A DNA stretch of 64,000 bases, taken from Allosediminivita pacifica (GTDB lineage Bacteria; Pseudomonadota; Alphaproteobacteria; Rhodobacterales; Rhodobacteraceae). The translations under genes and the position numbers were made by a program. The stretch spans positions 1 through 64,000 of the forward strand of contig NZ_QBKN01000027.1 in NCBI RefSeq assembly GCF_003054175.1. Direction: 5' to 3'. Shown piece after piece: positions 19,054 through 28,015 of this stretch (within the stretch, counting starts at the first letter, position 1; the number at the start of each line of letters is the position of its first letter). The notes under the pieces are model-generated. The model did no database searches and was not told the origin of the DNA. It saw nothing but the letters and a program-made list of their open reading frames with translations.

Positions 19054-19862
19054 TCCCCAACATCCTATCCATTGCCGGTTCCGATCCCTCGGGCGGCGCC
19101 GGGATCCAGGCCGACATCAAGACCATCTCGGCCGAGGGCGGCTACGCAATGGCCGCCATCACCGCGCTAACGGCGCAGAATACGCAAGGTGTCACGGGGT
19201 TCGAAGTGACCGCCCCCGGCCTTGTCCGCGACCAGATCGCGGCGATCCGCGAGGATATCCGCATCGACGCCGTGAAGATCGGCATGCTCGGCAGCGCGGA
19301 AGTCGTGGAGGTGGTCGCCAGGGCGCTTGAGGGGATCGAGGCCCCCATCGTGCTCGACCCCGTGATGGTGGCCAAGGGGGGAGACCGCCTGCTTGCCACC
19401 GATGCGGTTCTGGCGCTGCGCGACGCCCTGCTGCCCATAGCCACCGTCATCACGCCGAACCTGCCCGAAGCGGGCGACCTGCTTGGGGAAACGGCGCCGA
19501 CGACGCGCGACGAAATGCAGGCGCAGGCCGCCGCGCTCCTCGCCCTTGGCCCGGCCGCTGTGCTGCTGAAAGGCGGGCATCTGCCCGGCGATGGCTGCCC
19601 CGACCTGCTGGCGCGCCGCGAGGGCGCGGTCTGGATCGAGGGCACGCGTCACGCGACCCGCAACACGCATGGGACCGGCTGCACGCTTTCCTCGGCCCTT
19701 GCCACCGCGCTCGGTCATCGCCTCCCGCTCGAAGACGCGGCGCGGCGCACCAAGGCCTATGTCGCCGCCTCGATCGCAGGTGCGGGGCGGCTCACGGTCG
19801 GCAGCGGCCACGGGCCGGTCCATCACTTTCACGCAATCACCCGAGGGAATCATAATGACTGA
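19050..19862 (+). CDS. thiD: Hydroxymethylpyrimidine/phosphomethylpyrimidine kinase
   Basis: The start is the ATG overlapping the thiE stop, giving MIPNILSIAGSDPSGGAGIQADIKT (270 residues). The N-terminal SIAGSDPSGGAGIQAD, the KIGMLGS segment and the C-terminal anion hole region THGTGCTLSSALA are diagnostic of ThiD, which makes HMP phosphate and pyrophosphate. The gene overlaps the following SDR by 8 nt. Confidence 0.94.
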   Translation: MIPNILSIAGSDPSGGAGIQADIKTISAEGGYAMAAITALTAQNTQGVTGFEVTAPGLVRDQIAAIREDIRIDAVKIGMLGSAEVVEVVARALEGIEAPIVLDPVMVAKGGDRLLATDAVLALRDALLPIATVITPNLPEAGDLLGETAPTTRDEMQAQAAALLALGPAAVLLKGGHLPGDGCPDLLARREGAVWIEGTRHATRNTHGTGCTLSSALATALGHRLPLEDAARRTKAYVAASIAGAGRLTVGSGHGPVHHFHAITRGNHND

Positions 19863-20616
19863 TACCATCGCCGACAGGACCGTTCTCATCACCGGCGCGG
19901 GACGCGGGCTGGGCGCGGAACTGGCCCGGGCCTTCGCTCGCGAGGGCGCGCGCGTTGCCCTGAACTACCGCCGCAGCGCCAAGGAAGCACTTGCGCTTGC
20001 CGAGGAGCTCGGCCCAAGCGCTGCGGCCTTCAAGGCGGATGTGATCGATGCCGAGGCCGTCACCGGGATGGTCGGGCAGATTACCGAACAGCTCGGTGCG
20101 CCAACGGTGCTGGTTCACAACGCACTGGCCGATTTCTCCTTCAACGGCGACGCCCGGCCGCATCTCGACACGCTTGAATGGGCCGACATCGCCGCGCAGA
20201 CCGAGGTGGCGGTGGGCGGCGCGCTCAACGCGATCCGCGCCTTGCAACCGCAGTTCCGGCAATCCGGCGGGCGCGTCATCACCATCGGCAGCAATCTCGT
20301 GCAGAATCCGGTGGTCCCCTACCACGATTATACCGCCGCCAAGGCGGCGCTGCTGGGCTTCACACGCACCGCCGCGCGGGAACTCGGCCCGTTGGGGGTA
20401 ACGGTCAACATGATCGCGGGCGGGCTGCTTAGCACGACCGACGCCAGCGCGGCGACGCCGGAGGCGGTCTTCGACATGATCGCGCAGCAGACGCCCCTGG
20501 GCCGCGTCACGACCCCCGAAGAACTCGCCGATGCGGCACTGTTCTTCGCGTCGCCCTGGGGCCGCGCCGTCACCGGGCAATGCCTGATCGTCGATGGCGG
20601 GCTCGTGTCTGGCTGA
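19855..20616 (+). CDS. Short-chain dehydrogenase/reductase at the end of the thi operon
   Basis: The start is the ATG giving MTDTIADRTVLITGAGRG (253 residues), preceded by GAGGGAA; it overlaps thiD by 8 nt. The Rossmann glycine motif GAGRGLG is at about 15-21, the catalytic tyrosine/lysine pair is in YHDYTAAKA, and IVDGG closes the fold as in 3-oxoacyl-ACP-reductase-like enzymes. Coupling to thiD suggests a role linked to thiamin precursor salvage (for example an alcohol/aldehyde step), but the substrate is unknown. Confidence 0.85.
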   Translation: MTDTIADRTVLITGAGRGLGAELARAFAREGARVALNYRRSAKEALALAEELGPSAAAFKADVIDAEAVTGMVGQITEQLGAPTVLVHNALADFSFNGDARPHLDTLEWADIAAQTEVAVGGALNAIRALQPQFRQSGGRVITIGSNLVQNPVVPYHDYTAAKAALLGFTRTAARELGPLGVTVNMIAGGLLSTTDASAATPEAVFDMIAQQTPLGRVTTPEELADAALFFASPWGRAVTGQCLIVDGGLVSG

Positions 20617-20628
20617 TCGCCCAAATCA

Positions 20629-20686
20629 GGGGACGGCAAAGGCAATCACGCGGTCAACTGCTGCCCCGAGCGCAACTGCCGTCCCC
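20629..20686 (+). repeat. Inverted repeat after the thi operon
   Basis: GGGGACGGCA (20629-20638) and TGCCGTCCCC (20677-20686) form a perfect 10-bp inverted repeat with a 38-nt loop, 12 nt past the SDR stop. No T-run follows. It may stabilise the mRNA end or act as a factor-dependent terminator. The rest of the 297-nt gap to the helicase shows only the SOS box. Confidence 0.45.
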
Positions 20687-20854
20687 GCACTTGCGGTTCC
20701 GCAACGTCCCATGCGTCTTCGCATCCGGTTGGCAGCAAAGACCCTCGCTTCGACGGACGGTTATGTTGCCCGGCGTGCGCTCATCCGAAAAGTGTCAGCG
20801 AGATCCGACTTCCAGTAGAAAACGACAAGCCGAGCTTACGCCAACCCGGCCCAT

Positions 20855-20869
20855 GTTCCCATTCTGTTC
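20855..20869 (+). promoter_or_regulatory. Alphaproteobacterial SOS box (LexA site)
   Basis: GTTC (20855-20858), seven bases, GTTC (20866-20869) is a perfect match to the GTTC-N7-GTTC LexA operator known in Rhodobacter and rhizobia. It lies 45 nt before the helicase ATG, the usual place for LexA repression. Confidence 0.75.
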
Positions 20870-20913
20870 ATTCTACGTTAAGCTTTGTTCGAAACGCGCG
20901 AAGGGGCACGGGC

Positions 20914-22962
20914 ATGGGAACGGCAGGCTATCTGGACAAGCTCAACGACAACCAGCGTGCCGCCGTTGAATACGGCGTCGCCGGGGATGCCCCTGCGCCG
21001 CCGCTTCTTGTGATCGCGGGGGCCGGCTCGGGGAAGACCAGTACGCTGGCCCACCGGGTGGCGCACCTGCTGGTCAACGGAGCCGATCCGCGGCGCATCC
21101 TGCTCATGACATTCTCGCGCCGCGCCGCGGCCGAGCTGACCCGCCGGGTCGAGCGCATCACCGCGCAGGCGCTCGGTACCGGCATCGCGGCCGAGGCGCT
21201 GCTCTGGGCCGGCACCTTCCACAGCATCGGCGCGCGGATCCTGCGCGAGAATGCCACCGCGATCGGGCTCGATCCGGATTTCTCGATCCACGATCGCGAG
21301 GACAGCGCCGACCTGATGAACCTCTGCCGCCACGGGTTGGGCCTGTCGCAGACCGAAAGCCGCTTTCCCGCCAAGGGCACCTGTCTCGCGATCTATTCGC
21401 GTACGGTGAACTCCGAAGCGCTGCTGGCCGCAGTCCTGCAGGATCATTTCCCTTGGTGCGGCGGCTGGGAGCGGGAGCTGAAGCGGCTCTTCGGGGCCTA
21501 TGTCGAGGCCAAGCAGGCGCAGAATGTGCTCGACTACGACGACCTGCTTCTGGCCTGGGCCCAGGTCATGGCCGACCCGGCCTTCGCCGCTCATGTGGGT
21601 GACACATGGGACCACGTGCTCATCGACGAATACCAGGATACCAACCGGCTTCAGGCGCGGATCCTGCAGGGGCTGAAGCCCGACGGTCGCGGGCTGACCG
21701 TGGTCGGGGACGACGCCCAGTCGATCTACGCCTTCCGCGCGGCCACCGTGCGCAACATCCTCGACTTTCCCGGAGGCTACGAGCCGCGCGCCGACGTCAT
21801 CACCCTTGACCGCAACTACCGCTCGACCCAGCCGGTTCTTGCCGCGGCCAACGCCGTGATCGGAGAGGCGCGTGAACGCTTTACCAAGGATCTCTGGACC
21901 GACCGCGCCAGTGGTGCGAAACCCAGGATCGTCACCTATGCCACCGAAGGCGATCAGGCGCGGCACATCGTCGACCAGGTGCTCGAAGCCCGCGAGACGG
22001 GCACGCGTCTGATGGATCAGGCGGTGCTGTTCCGAACCTCGAGCCATTCGGTCCAGCTCGAGGCGGAGCTCACCCGGCGCAACGTACCCTATGTAAAGTT
22101 CGGCGGACTGAAGTTCCTCGACAGCGCCCATGTGAAGGACCTGCTGGCCTTCCTGCGCCTCTCGCGCAATCCCCGCGACCGGGTGGCGGGGTTCCGCGTG
22201 CTTCAGCTTGTGCCCGGTGTGGGCCCCAAGGCGGCGGGCCGCGTGCTCGAGGCGCTGGACCTCACCGCCGACCCGCGCAGTGCGATTGCCGAGGTGCCGG
22301 CGCCGCCTCGCGCCACAGCCGACTGGCCCGCGCTGGTCGAGGCGCTGACCACGGACGCCCCCTGGCCCGCCGCGCTGAGCCTCGCACGCGCCTGGTACGA
22401 GCCGCATCTCGACCGGCTGCACGAGGATGCCGAAGCGCGCCGCGCGGACCTTCTTCAGCTCGAACAGATCGCCACGGGTTACCCGAGCGCGGAGACCTTT
22501 CTCACCGATCTCGCCCTGGATCCCCCCGACGCGACCAGCGATCAGGCCGGTGTGCCGCTCAAGGACGAGGACTACCTGATCCTGTCCACCATCCATTCCG
22601 CAAAGGGCCAGGAATGGAAATCGGTGCACGTGCTGAACGCAGTGGACGGCTGCATTCCGTCCGACCTTGGGACCGGGACAACGGATGATCTCGAAGAGGA
22701 ACGCCGCCTGCTCTACGTGGCGATGACACGTGCCAAGGAGGCCCTTTCACTCGGAGTACCGCAGCGCTTCTACGTCACCAACCAAGGGCGAAACGGCGAC
22801 CGCCATGTCTACGCCTCTCGAACGCGCTTCATTCCCAAGACGATCCTCGACCGCTTCGAGGTCACCCACTGGAGCCCGCTCAGACCCGACGGTGCACCGG
22901 TCCGCGCAGCGCCACAGCCGATCGACGTCGCTGCAAGGATGCGCGGCATGTGGGCGGACTGA
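20914..22962 (+). CDS. UvrD/Rep-family ATP-dependent DNA helicase
   Basis: This 682-residue superfamily 1A helicase has all motifs: Q-motif DNQRAAVE, Walker A AGAGSGKT (35-42), Ia TFSRRAAAEL, II DEYQDT (about 238-243), III GDDAQSIYAFRAA, IV LDRNYRST, V STIHSAKGQEW (about 557-567) and VI YVAMTRAKEAL. It acts as a 3'-5' DNA unwinding motor in repair or replication restart. It is shorter than UvrD itself (about 720 or more) and is likely a paralogue. The upstream LexA box suggests DNA damage induction. Confidence 0.92.
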   Translation: MGTAGYLDKLNDNQRAAVEYGVAGDAPAPPLLVIAGAGSGKTSTLAHRVAHLLVNGADPRRILLMTFSRRAAAELTRRVERITAQALGTGIAAEALLWAGTFHSIGARILRENATAIGLDPDFSIHDREDSADLMNLCRHGLGLSQTESRFPAKGTCLAIYSRTVNSEALLAAVLQDHFPWCGGWERELKRLFGAYVEAKQAQNVLDYDDLLLAWAQVMADPAFAAHVGDTWDHVLIDEYQDTNRLQARILQGLKPDGRGLTVVGDDAQSIYAFRAATVRNILDFPGGYEPRADVITLDRNYRSTQPVLAAANAVIGEARERFTKDLWTDRASGAKPRIVTYATEGDQARHIVDQVLEARETGTRLMDQAVLFRTSSHSVQLEAELTRRNVPYVKFGGLKFLDSAHVKDLLAFLRLSRNPRDRVAGFRVLQLVPGVGPKAAGRVLEALDLTADPRSAIAEVPAPPRATADWPALVEALTTDAPWPAALSLARAWYEPHLDRLHEDAEARRADLLQLEQIATGYPSAETFLTDLALDPPDATSDQAGVPLKDEDYLILSTIHSAKGQEWKSVHVLNAVDGCIPSDLGTGTTDDLEEERRLLYVAMTRAKEALSLGVPQRFYVTNQGRNGDRHVYASRTRFIPKTILDRFEVTHWSPLRPDGAPVRAAPQPIDVAARMRGMWAD

Positions 22963-23076
22963 CGTCTCCTTCAGGCAGGAACACCCCGTCCCTGGGAGGT
23001 CGACCTAAGGACATTTTCCGGCTCGACGGTGCTGCGACAAGGACTCCTGACCGGATCGGGATCTTATATCGTCGTA

Positions 23077-23087
23077 TTGTCGGACCA
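23077..23087 (+). promoter_or_regulatory. FadR/GntR-type operator-like sequence
   Basis: TTGTCGGACCA fits the TNGTNNNACNA core used by many FadR-subfamily GntR regulators. It lies in an AT-richer stretch about 95 nt before the truncated hydantoinase gene and may be a relic of its regulation. The match is short and could be chance. Nothing else is evident between the helicase end and 23182. Confidence 0.3.
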
Positions 23088-23182
23088 AATGATAAATCTT
23101 GATCCGATAGTTGATCCCAATATCCGGCAAGGCCCTTCTCTGGGTTAAGGCCGGAAACCGTTAAAGGAAGACGGGAAACCGG

Positions 23183-23317
23183 ATGGCCTGGCGCATCGGT
23201 ATCGACTTGGGCGGCACTTTGACGGATGTCTGTCTGATCGACGAAGACACGGGAAAGATACAGATCTGCAAGGTTTGCTACGGCAAGCGAACCGGCTTTG
23301 GGGCCGCGCCCGCATGA
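23183..23317 (+). pseudogene. Truncated hydantoinase A/5-oxoprolinase N-terminus
   Basis: A 44-codon frame begins MAWRIGIDLGGTLTDVCLID, which is the ATP-binding N-terminus of the hydantoinase A (HyuA) family, normally about 690 residues. After about 31 residues similarity is lost and a stop follows. AAAGGAAG about 15 nt upstream resembles an old ribosome site. It appears to be a deletion remnant rather than a functional small protein. Confidence 0.65.
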
Positions 23318-23921
23318 CCTCGCCGCGCATATTCCAACGCAGCCCGCGCGACTCGCCTTCTCGCCGCCCTAGGCGACGCGCGGGCACCTGGGCACCGCGA
23401 ACTGTTGGCGCTGCTCGAATGCGGGTTCGTGGCGCAGGACGGGGCGGCGTGGCGACGATCACGCCGGTCCCGCGATCCATGCATTCGCTCTGAAAGACGT
23501 TGCCGTCGGCGACATCACCACGACCCTGCGCTCGCTCCTGATGTCGCTGCCGAGATTGGGTTTCCAACATTCCCAATGACCCAAGCCGGCTTCGTTTCCG
23601 TCTTCCTCGACTGGCAGAGTGGTTTTGCGCAAGTCCCCGCGATGTTCGGCGGCGTCGGTCGCCGCTTGGCGTCGACGCTCTGGTCCTCCTTGCCGAGATG
23701 GATGCACCGAGCTGCGAGCAGGTTCTGCGTATCAACACGCATCGCTTCGCCGAGTGGCATCTATCCGTAGAGGCCATTCGGGCAGAACTGGCGCTCTCGG
23801 CGCTGTCCCCTGGAAGAGACATGGAAACCGGCCTGAAACCAAGGGTCAGGGAAAGCCTCAATCGCCATCTCTCGGTGCGCGAACTCCGAGATTGCAGAGG
23901 CCTGGCATCCCTTTCAACAAA
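23318..23921. other. Decayed non-coding stretch
   Basis: About 600 nt between the hyuA fragment and the GntR gene hold no convincing gene on either strand. Several frames show short protein-like patches (for example PGHRELLALLECGFVAQDG near 23390 and RINTHRFAEWHLSVEAI near 23735) broken by stops and frame changes, consistent with decayed genes I cannot name. No terminal inverted repeats of an insertion sequence were seen. Confidence 0.4.
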
Positions 23922-24605
23922 TCAACCCGCGTCACGCTCCCGCTCGACCAGAGCGCGCGACACACGCTCGGACCCGTCGTCTATCGCCCGGCAGATCGCC
24001 CGCCCCGCTCCTTCGGCATCGCCCGCCCTGAGCGCCGCAATCAGGGCCTCGTAGTTGGCGTGTTCGGTGCGGCTCGCGCCGGGATCGGGAAAGAGGTAGT
24101 TGAAACCGGGCCCCGCCCGCAGCCAGAGCGTCTCGATCGTCTGAAGCAGGATGGGCATCTCGGCAGCGGCATAGACGCTGAAGCGCAGCTCCTTGTTTTC
24201 CTTGAGCGCGTCGTGCGGATCACGGGTATGTTTGGCCTCGATATAGGCTTTCACGCGCGCTTCGAGCGCATCGACCGCGGCTGCGTCCATTTTCAGGGCC
24301 GCGGTCTCGGCCGCCAGCGCCTCGACGCGCTTACGGATGGCCCCAAGTTCCGCGAAGCTGGCAACCGTCATGACGGGCACGCGGAACGAGCTGGCGGGCT
24401 CCGCCGTCAGCACGCCAGAGGCAGCAAACCGCACGAGTGCCTCCCGCACAGGCGTAATGCTCATCCCAAGCGAGTTTGCCAGCTCCTTGGTCACAAGCCG
24501 TGTTCCCGGCTCCAGCCGTCCCTCGATCAGGGCGTCTCGAAGCTGGCTCTCGACATGGGCCGTCAGGCTCTTGCGGGGCGGGGCGCTGAATTCGTTCTGC
24601 TTCAA
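23922..24605 (-). CDS. GntR-family transcriptional regulator (FCD-type effector domain)
   Basis: The TTG start giving LKQNEFSAPPRKSLTA (227 residues) is preferred because AGGAGAG lies 6 nt upstream of it; a GTG six codons earlier overlaps that site. Residues about 12-75 form the winged helix (LRDALIEGRLEPGTRLVTKELANSLGMS, TPVREALVRF), followed by an all-helical FCD-like ligand domain. It is divergent from the ABC transporter, and a 15-bp palindrome lies between them and again at the other end of the cluster, so it probably regulates both. Confidence 0.88.
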   Translation of the reverse strand: MKQNEFSAPPRKSLTAHVESQLRDALIEGRLEPGTRLVTKELANSLGMSITPVREALVRFAASGVLTAEPASSFRVPVMTVASFAELGAIRKRVEALAAETAALKMDAAAVDALEARVKAYIEAKHTRDPHDALKENKELRFSVYAAAEMPILLQTIETLWLRAGPGFNYLFPDPGASRTEHANYEALIAALRAGDAEGAGRAICRAIDDGSERVSRALVERERDAG

Positions 24606-24653
24606 AAACTCTCTCCTGCACACTCTCCGACATTGCGCGAGCCCGCGCTCGCC

Positions 24654-24682
24654 TTGCGAAGTTACGATATATGATATATCTT
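24654..24682 (+). promoter_or_regulatory. Promoter with embedded palindromic operator, left copy
   Basis: TTGCGA (24654-24659), 17 nt, TATCTT (24677-24682) forms a plausible plus-strand promoter for the ABC operon. The spacer and -10 contain TTACGATATATGATATATC (24662-24680), whose core GATATAT-G-ATATATC is a perfect palindrome. The same 19 bp occur inverted at 34153-34171. A bound repressor would block polymerase here. Confidence 0.7.
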
Positions 24683-24763
24683 ACGCTCGATCTAGACGGA
24701 AGATCCAATCAAGAGGCCTCGTAAGCTGGCCCTGCGTTCTCATCCAATAGGAGTTCTCCACAC

Positions 24764-26251
24764 ATGAAGAGTTTACCGGCACTCGCCCTCGGCCTCGCTT
24801 TGGCCGTTCCGGCCACCGTGACGTTCGCACAGGACGACACGCTCGTCATCGGGCGATCAGCCTCGACCAATGCGCTGGATCCGGGTTTCCTGCGCGAGGC
24901 GGCGACCGTCGTCGACAACATCTTCGACACCATGGTCATGCGGGACGAGGACATGAACCTGGTCCCGGGCCTGGCCACGGAGTGGACCTCCATCAACGAC
25001 ACCACCTGGGAATTCACCCTGCGTGAAGGCGTGACATTTCACAACGGCGAGCCCTTCAACGCCGACGCGGTGAAGTTCAGCCTCGACCGTGTCCTCGACC
25101 CCGAGAACAACGCTCCGACGATCTCCTACATCCGCACGATCTCCTCGGTGGAAGTCGTTGACCCGATGACCGTGCGCATCACGACCTCGGCGCCAGACCC
25201 GCTGCTGCCGACACGGATGAGCCGCTATCCCGCCTACATCGTTCCGCCCCAGTACATCGGCGAAAACGGCCGCGAGCATTTCGCGAACAACCCTGTCGGC
25301 ACCGGCGCCTACCGTTTCGTGGATTTCGTCCCCGACGAGCGCGTGACCCTCGAGGCGAACCCCGACTACTGGCGCGGCGCCCCCGACATCGGCACCGTCA
25401 TCTGGCGTCCGATCCCCGACGCGACCGCCCGGATCACTTCCCTCGTCACCGGCGAGGTCCAACTGATCGAGAACGTGCCCGTCGACCTCGTACCGCTGCT
25501 TCAGCAGACGCCCGACGCCGACCTCGTTCAGGTCGAGAACGGCGGCCTGACGATCTACCTCGGCCTCCGGATGGACAAGGAGCCGCTCGACAATGTGCTC
25601 GTCCGCCGCGCCCTGAACCACGCGATCGACCGCGAATCCATCACTCAGAACCTGCTCGGCGGCCTCGCGACCCCCAAGGGCAGCCAAGTGGGCGCCGCCG
25701 ATTTCGGCTATCTCGACGTGCCCGTGGCAGAGTACGATCCCGAACTCTCGCGCGAGCTTCTCGCCGAGGCTGGCTTCCCCGACGGGTTCGAGATCACCAT
25801 GCAGTCGTCCTTCCGCTACATGAAGAACGCCGAGGTCGCCCAGACGATCGCGCAGGAGTTCGAGGACATCGGCCTGACGGTGAACCAGGAAACCATGGAA
25901 TGGTCGGTCTACACCCAGACCGTGCCCTTCGAGGGTCCGATCTACATGCTCGGCTGGGGGTCGACACAGACGCTCGACGCCGATGCCGCGGTCTACGCGA
26001 TCCTGAAATCGGGCGAACCCTACTCCGGCGCCTCGATCCCCGAACTCGACGCGCTTCTGGACGAGAGCCGCTCGACTGTCGATCCGGAGGCCCGCGCCGA
26101 GATCCTCGAGGAGATCCAGGAACTCGCGGCCGATCAGGTCCCACTGATCACGCTCTACCAGGAGGATCAGCTCATGGGCAAATCCCCCAACATCGAATTC
26201 GAGGGGCGGGCCGACGCCCGCATCCCCGTCTTCGAAATCACGATGGACTGA
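24764..26251 (+). CDS. ABC transporter substrate-binding protein, family 5 (peptide type)
   Basis: This 495-residue protein has a signal peptide (MKSLPALALGLALAVPATVTFAQ region) and the family 5 layout of DppA/OppA-like proteins: IGRSASTNALDPGF, FHNGEPFNADAVKFSLDRV, ANNPVGTGAYRFV and a C-terminal PLITLYQ segment. It should capture a peptide or peptide-like amino compound in the periplasm. AGGAGTT precedes the ATG. It starts the plus-strand operon with two permeases and an M20 hydrolase. Confidence 0.92.
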   Translation: MKSLPALALGLALAVPATVTFAQDDTLVIGRSASTNALDPGFLREAATVVDNIFDTMVMRDEDMNLVPGLATEWTSINDTTWEFTLREGVTFHNGEPFNADAVKFSLDRVLDPENNAPTISYIRTISSVEVVDPMTVRITTSAPDPLLPTRMSRYPAYIVPPQYIGENGREHFANNPVGTGAYRFVDFVPDERVTLEANPDYWRGAPDIGTVIWRPIPDATARITSLVTGEVQLIENVPVDLVPLLQQTPDADLVQVENGGLTIYLGLRMDKEPLDNVLVRRALNHAIDRESITQNLLGGLATPKGSQVGAADFGYLDVPVAEYDPELSRELLAEAGFPDGFEITMQSSFRYMKNAEVAQTIAQEFEDIGLTVNQETMEWSVYTQTVPFEGPIYMLGWGSTQTLDADAAVYAILKSGEPYSGASIPELDALLDESRSTVDPEARAEILEEIQELAADQVPLITLYQEDQLMGKSPNIEFEGRADARIPVFEITMD

Positions 26252-26255
26252 CGAC

Positions 26256-27095
26256 GTGACCGGAAGTTTGCACATCAAGGGAAACGAGGACGCCGCGCTG
26301 GCGATCTTCCTCCTCGTGGCCGCCGTCGCCTTCTGCATCCTGGTGCCCGTGGCCTGGCCGCTCGATCCGCTGCGCGGCGACATCTCCGCGACGTTCAAAC
26401 CTCCGATGTCGGTGGTGGGCGATACGCTGCACCCCCTTGGAACGGACCAGCTCGGGCGGGATCTTCTCGCCCGGCTGGGACTCGGCACGCTGGTGTCATT
26501 CGGGATCGTCCTCCTCGCGGCGCTGATCTCCGTCGTGCTCGGAACCGCGCTCGGCATGATCGCGGGATACTACGGAGGCTGGGTTGACGCGCTGATCATG
26601 CGGCTCGTGGACATCCAGCTCGCTGTGCCCTTCATCCTGCTGATCCTGCTGCTTGTTTCGGTGCTGGGGCCCTCGATGACCAATCTCGTTATCGTCCTGG
26701 GACTGACGGGCTGGGCGATCTTCGCTCGCGTCGCCCGGGGCCGCACGCTCGAGGTGCGCGAGCTCGAATACATCGACGCCTCCCGCGCGATGGGCCTTTC
26801 CGACACGACCATCATTTTTCGCCACGTCCTGCCCAATATCATCGGCCCGCAGACGGTGCTGCTCACGCTGGACCTGCCGCGGCTGATCATCCTCGAGGCT
26901 TCGGTCGGATTTCTCGGCCTCGGCGTTCAGCCACCGATGCCAACGCTGGGCAATCTCATCGGCGAGGGACGCTCCGTGATCCTCATCGCCAACTGGCTCG
27001 TGCTCTATCCCGGCTTGATGATCGGCGCGCTGGTCATCGGCTGCAATCTCCTCGGCGACTGGCTGGTCCGCCGGGCCGAAAGCAAGGTGTCCTGA
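26256..27095 (+). CDS. ABC transporter permease, DppC-like
   Basis: This 279-residue membrane protein starts at GTG 4 nt after the binding protein. It has the OppC/DppC N-terminal domain feature HPLGTDQLGRDLLARL, about six membrane segments, and the EAA loop YIDASRAMGLSDTTIIFRHVLPN that contacts the ATPase. Its stop overlaps the next permease start by one base. Confidence 0.92.
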   Translation: MTGSLHIKGNEDAALAIFLLVAAVAFCILVPVAWPLDPLRGDISATFKPPMSVVGDTLHPLGTDQLGRDLLARLGLGTLVSFGIVLLAALISVVLGTALGMIAGYYGGWVDALIMRLVDIQLAVPFILLILLLVSVLGPSMTNLVIVLGLTGWAIFARVARGRTLEVRELEYIDASRAMGLSDTTIIFRHVLPNIIGPQTVLLTLDLPRLIILEASVGFLGLGVQPPMPTLGNLIGEGRSVILIANWLVLYPGLMIGALVIGCNLLGDWLVRRAESKVS

Positions 27096-28015
27096 TGAAA
27101 GGCCTGCGCTTCCTGCTCTCCCGCGCGATCCAGGGCCTGATCGTCATGTTCGGCGTCTCGCTCCTTGTCTTCTTCGCGCTCTTCCTCACCGGCGACCCGG
27201 CGATCCTGATGATGGCACCGGATTCCACGGCTGCCGAGATTGCCGCCTTCCGCGAGGCGATGGGCTTCAACGATCCGATCATCGTCCAGTATGGACGCTT
27301 CCTCGTCGAGGCGCTGCAAGGCGACCTCGGCACCTCCCTGCGCTACAGCCGTCCGGCGATGGACCTGCTTGCCGACCGGCTCGGCGCAACCGCCCTGCTG
27401 GCGCTTTCGGCACTGCTCTGGTCCTCGCTGCTCGGCTTCCTGCTCGGGGCCGTTGCGGCCGTGCGCAAGAACAGCCCCATCGATTTTGCCATCCGGGTGA
27501 TCTCGCTTCTCGGGCAGGCCGTCCCGGTCTTCTGGCTGGCGCTGATGCTAATCATCCTTTTCTCGCTCAACCTGCGCTGGCTGCCCTCGAGTGGTTACGG
27601 CAGCTTCGAGCAGCTCATCATGCCCTCCCTCGCGCTCGGCGCCTATTACCTTTCGGCGATCACGCGCTTGGTGCGTTCCAGCCTGATCGAAACCTTGGGC
27701 GAGAACTACGTGCGCACGGCGCGCGCCAAGGGCCTGACCGAATGGCGCATCGTCGTGCGGCACGCCCTGCGTAACGCGATGATCCCTGTCGTAACGCTGC
27801 AGGGCATGTATCTCGCCTCGCTCATGGGCGGCGCGCTGGTGACCGAGATCATCTTCGCGTGGCCCGGCATTGGCCGGCTGGCCGTCGAGGCGATCCAGAA
27901 CCGCGACTTCCCGGTCGTGCAGGCAGTTGTCCTCTTCGCGGCGCTCGTCTTCGTCGTGGCGAACTTCCTCGTGGATGTGGCCTACACTTGGCTGAACCCG
28001 CGGATCCGCCTGTGA
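27095..28015 (+). CDS. ABC transporter permease, DppB-like
   Basis: This 306-residue protein has about six membrane segments, the DppB-type N-terminus (LLSRAIQGLIVMFGVSLLVFF), GDLGTSLRYSRP and the EAA loop YVRTARAKGLTEWRIVVRHALRN. It pairs with the DppC-like permease. Order here is C then B, the reverse of most dpp operons. The GTG of the next gene overlaps its stop. Confidence 0.92.
   Translation: MKGLRFLLSRAIQGLIVMFGVSLLVFFALFLTGDPAILMMAPDSTAAEIAAFREAMGFNDPIIVQYGRFLVEALQGDLGTSLRYSRPAMDLLADRLGATALLALSALLWSSLLGFLLGAVAAVRKNSPIDFAIRVISLLGQAVPVFWLALMLIILFSLNLRWLPSSGYGSFEQLIMPSLALGAYYLSAITRLVRSSLIETLGENYVRTARAKGLTEWRIVVRHALRNAMIPVVTLQGMYLASLMGGALVTEIIFAWPGIGRLAVEAIQNRDFPVVQAVVLFAALVFVVANFLVDVAYTWLNPRIRL

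Noticed and set aside
20878-22629. 583-codon minus-strand frame opposite the helicase
   Set aside because: The plus strand carries every SF1 helicase motif and an SOS box; the opposite frame has no domain.
23145-23861. 238-codon minus-strand frame over the decayed region as a real gene or transposase
   Set aside because: Serine/arginine-rich composition without domains, no ribosome site, no inverted repeats or catalytic DDE pattern.
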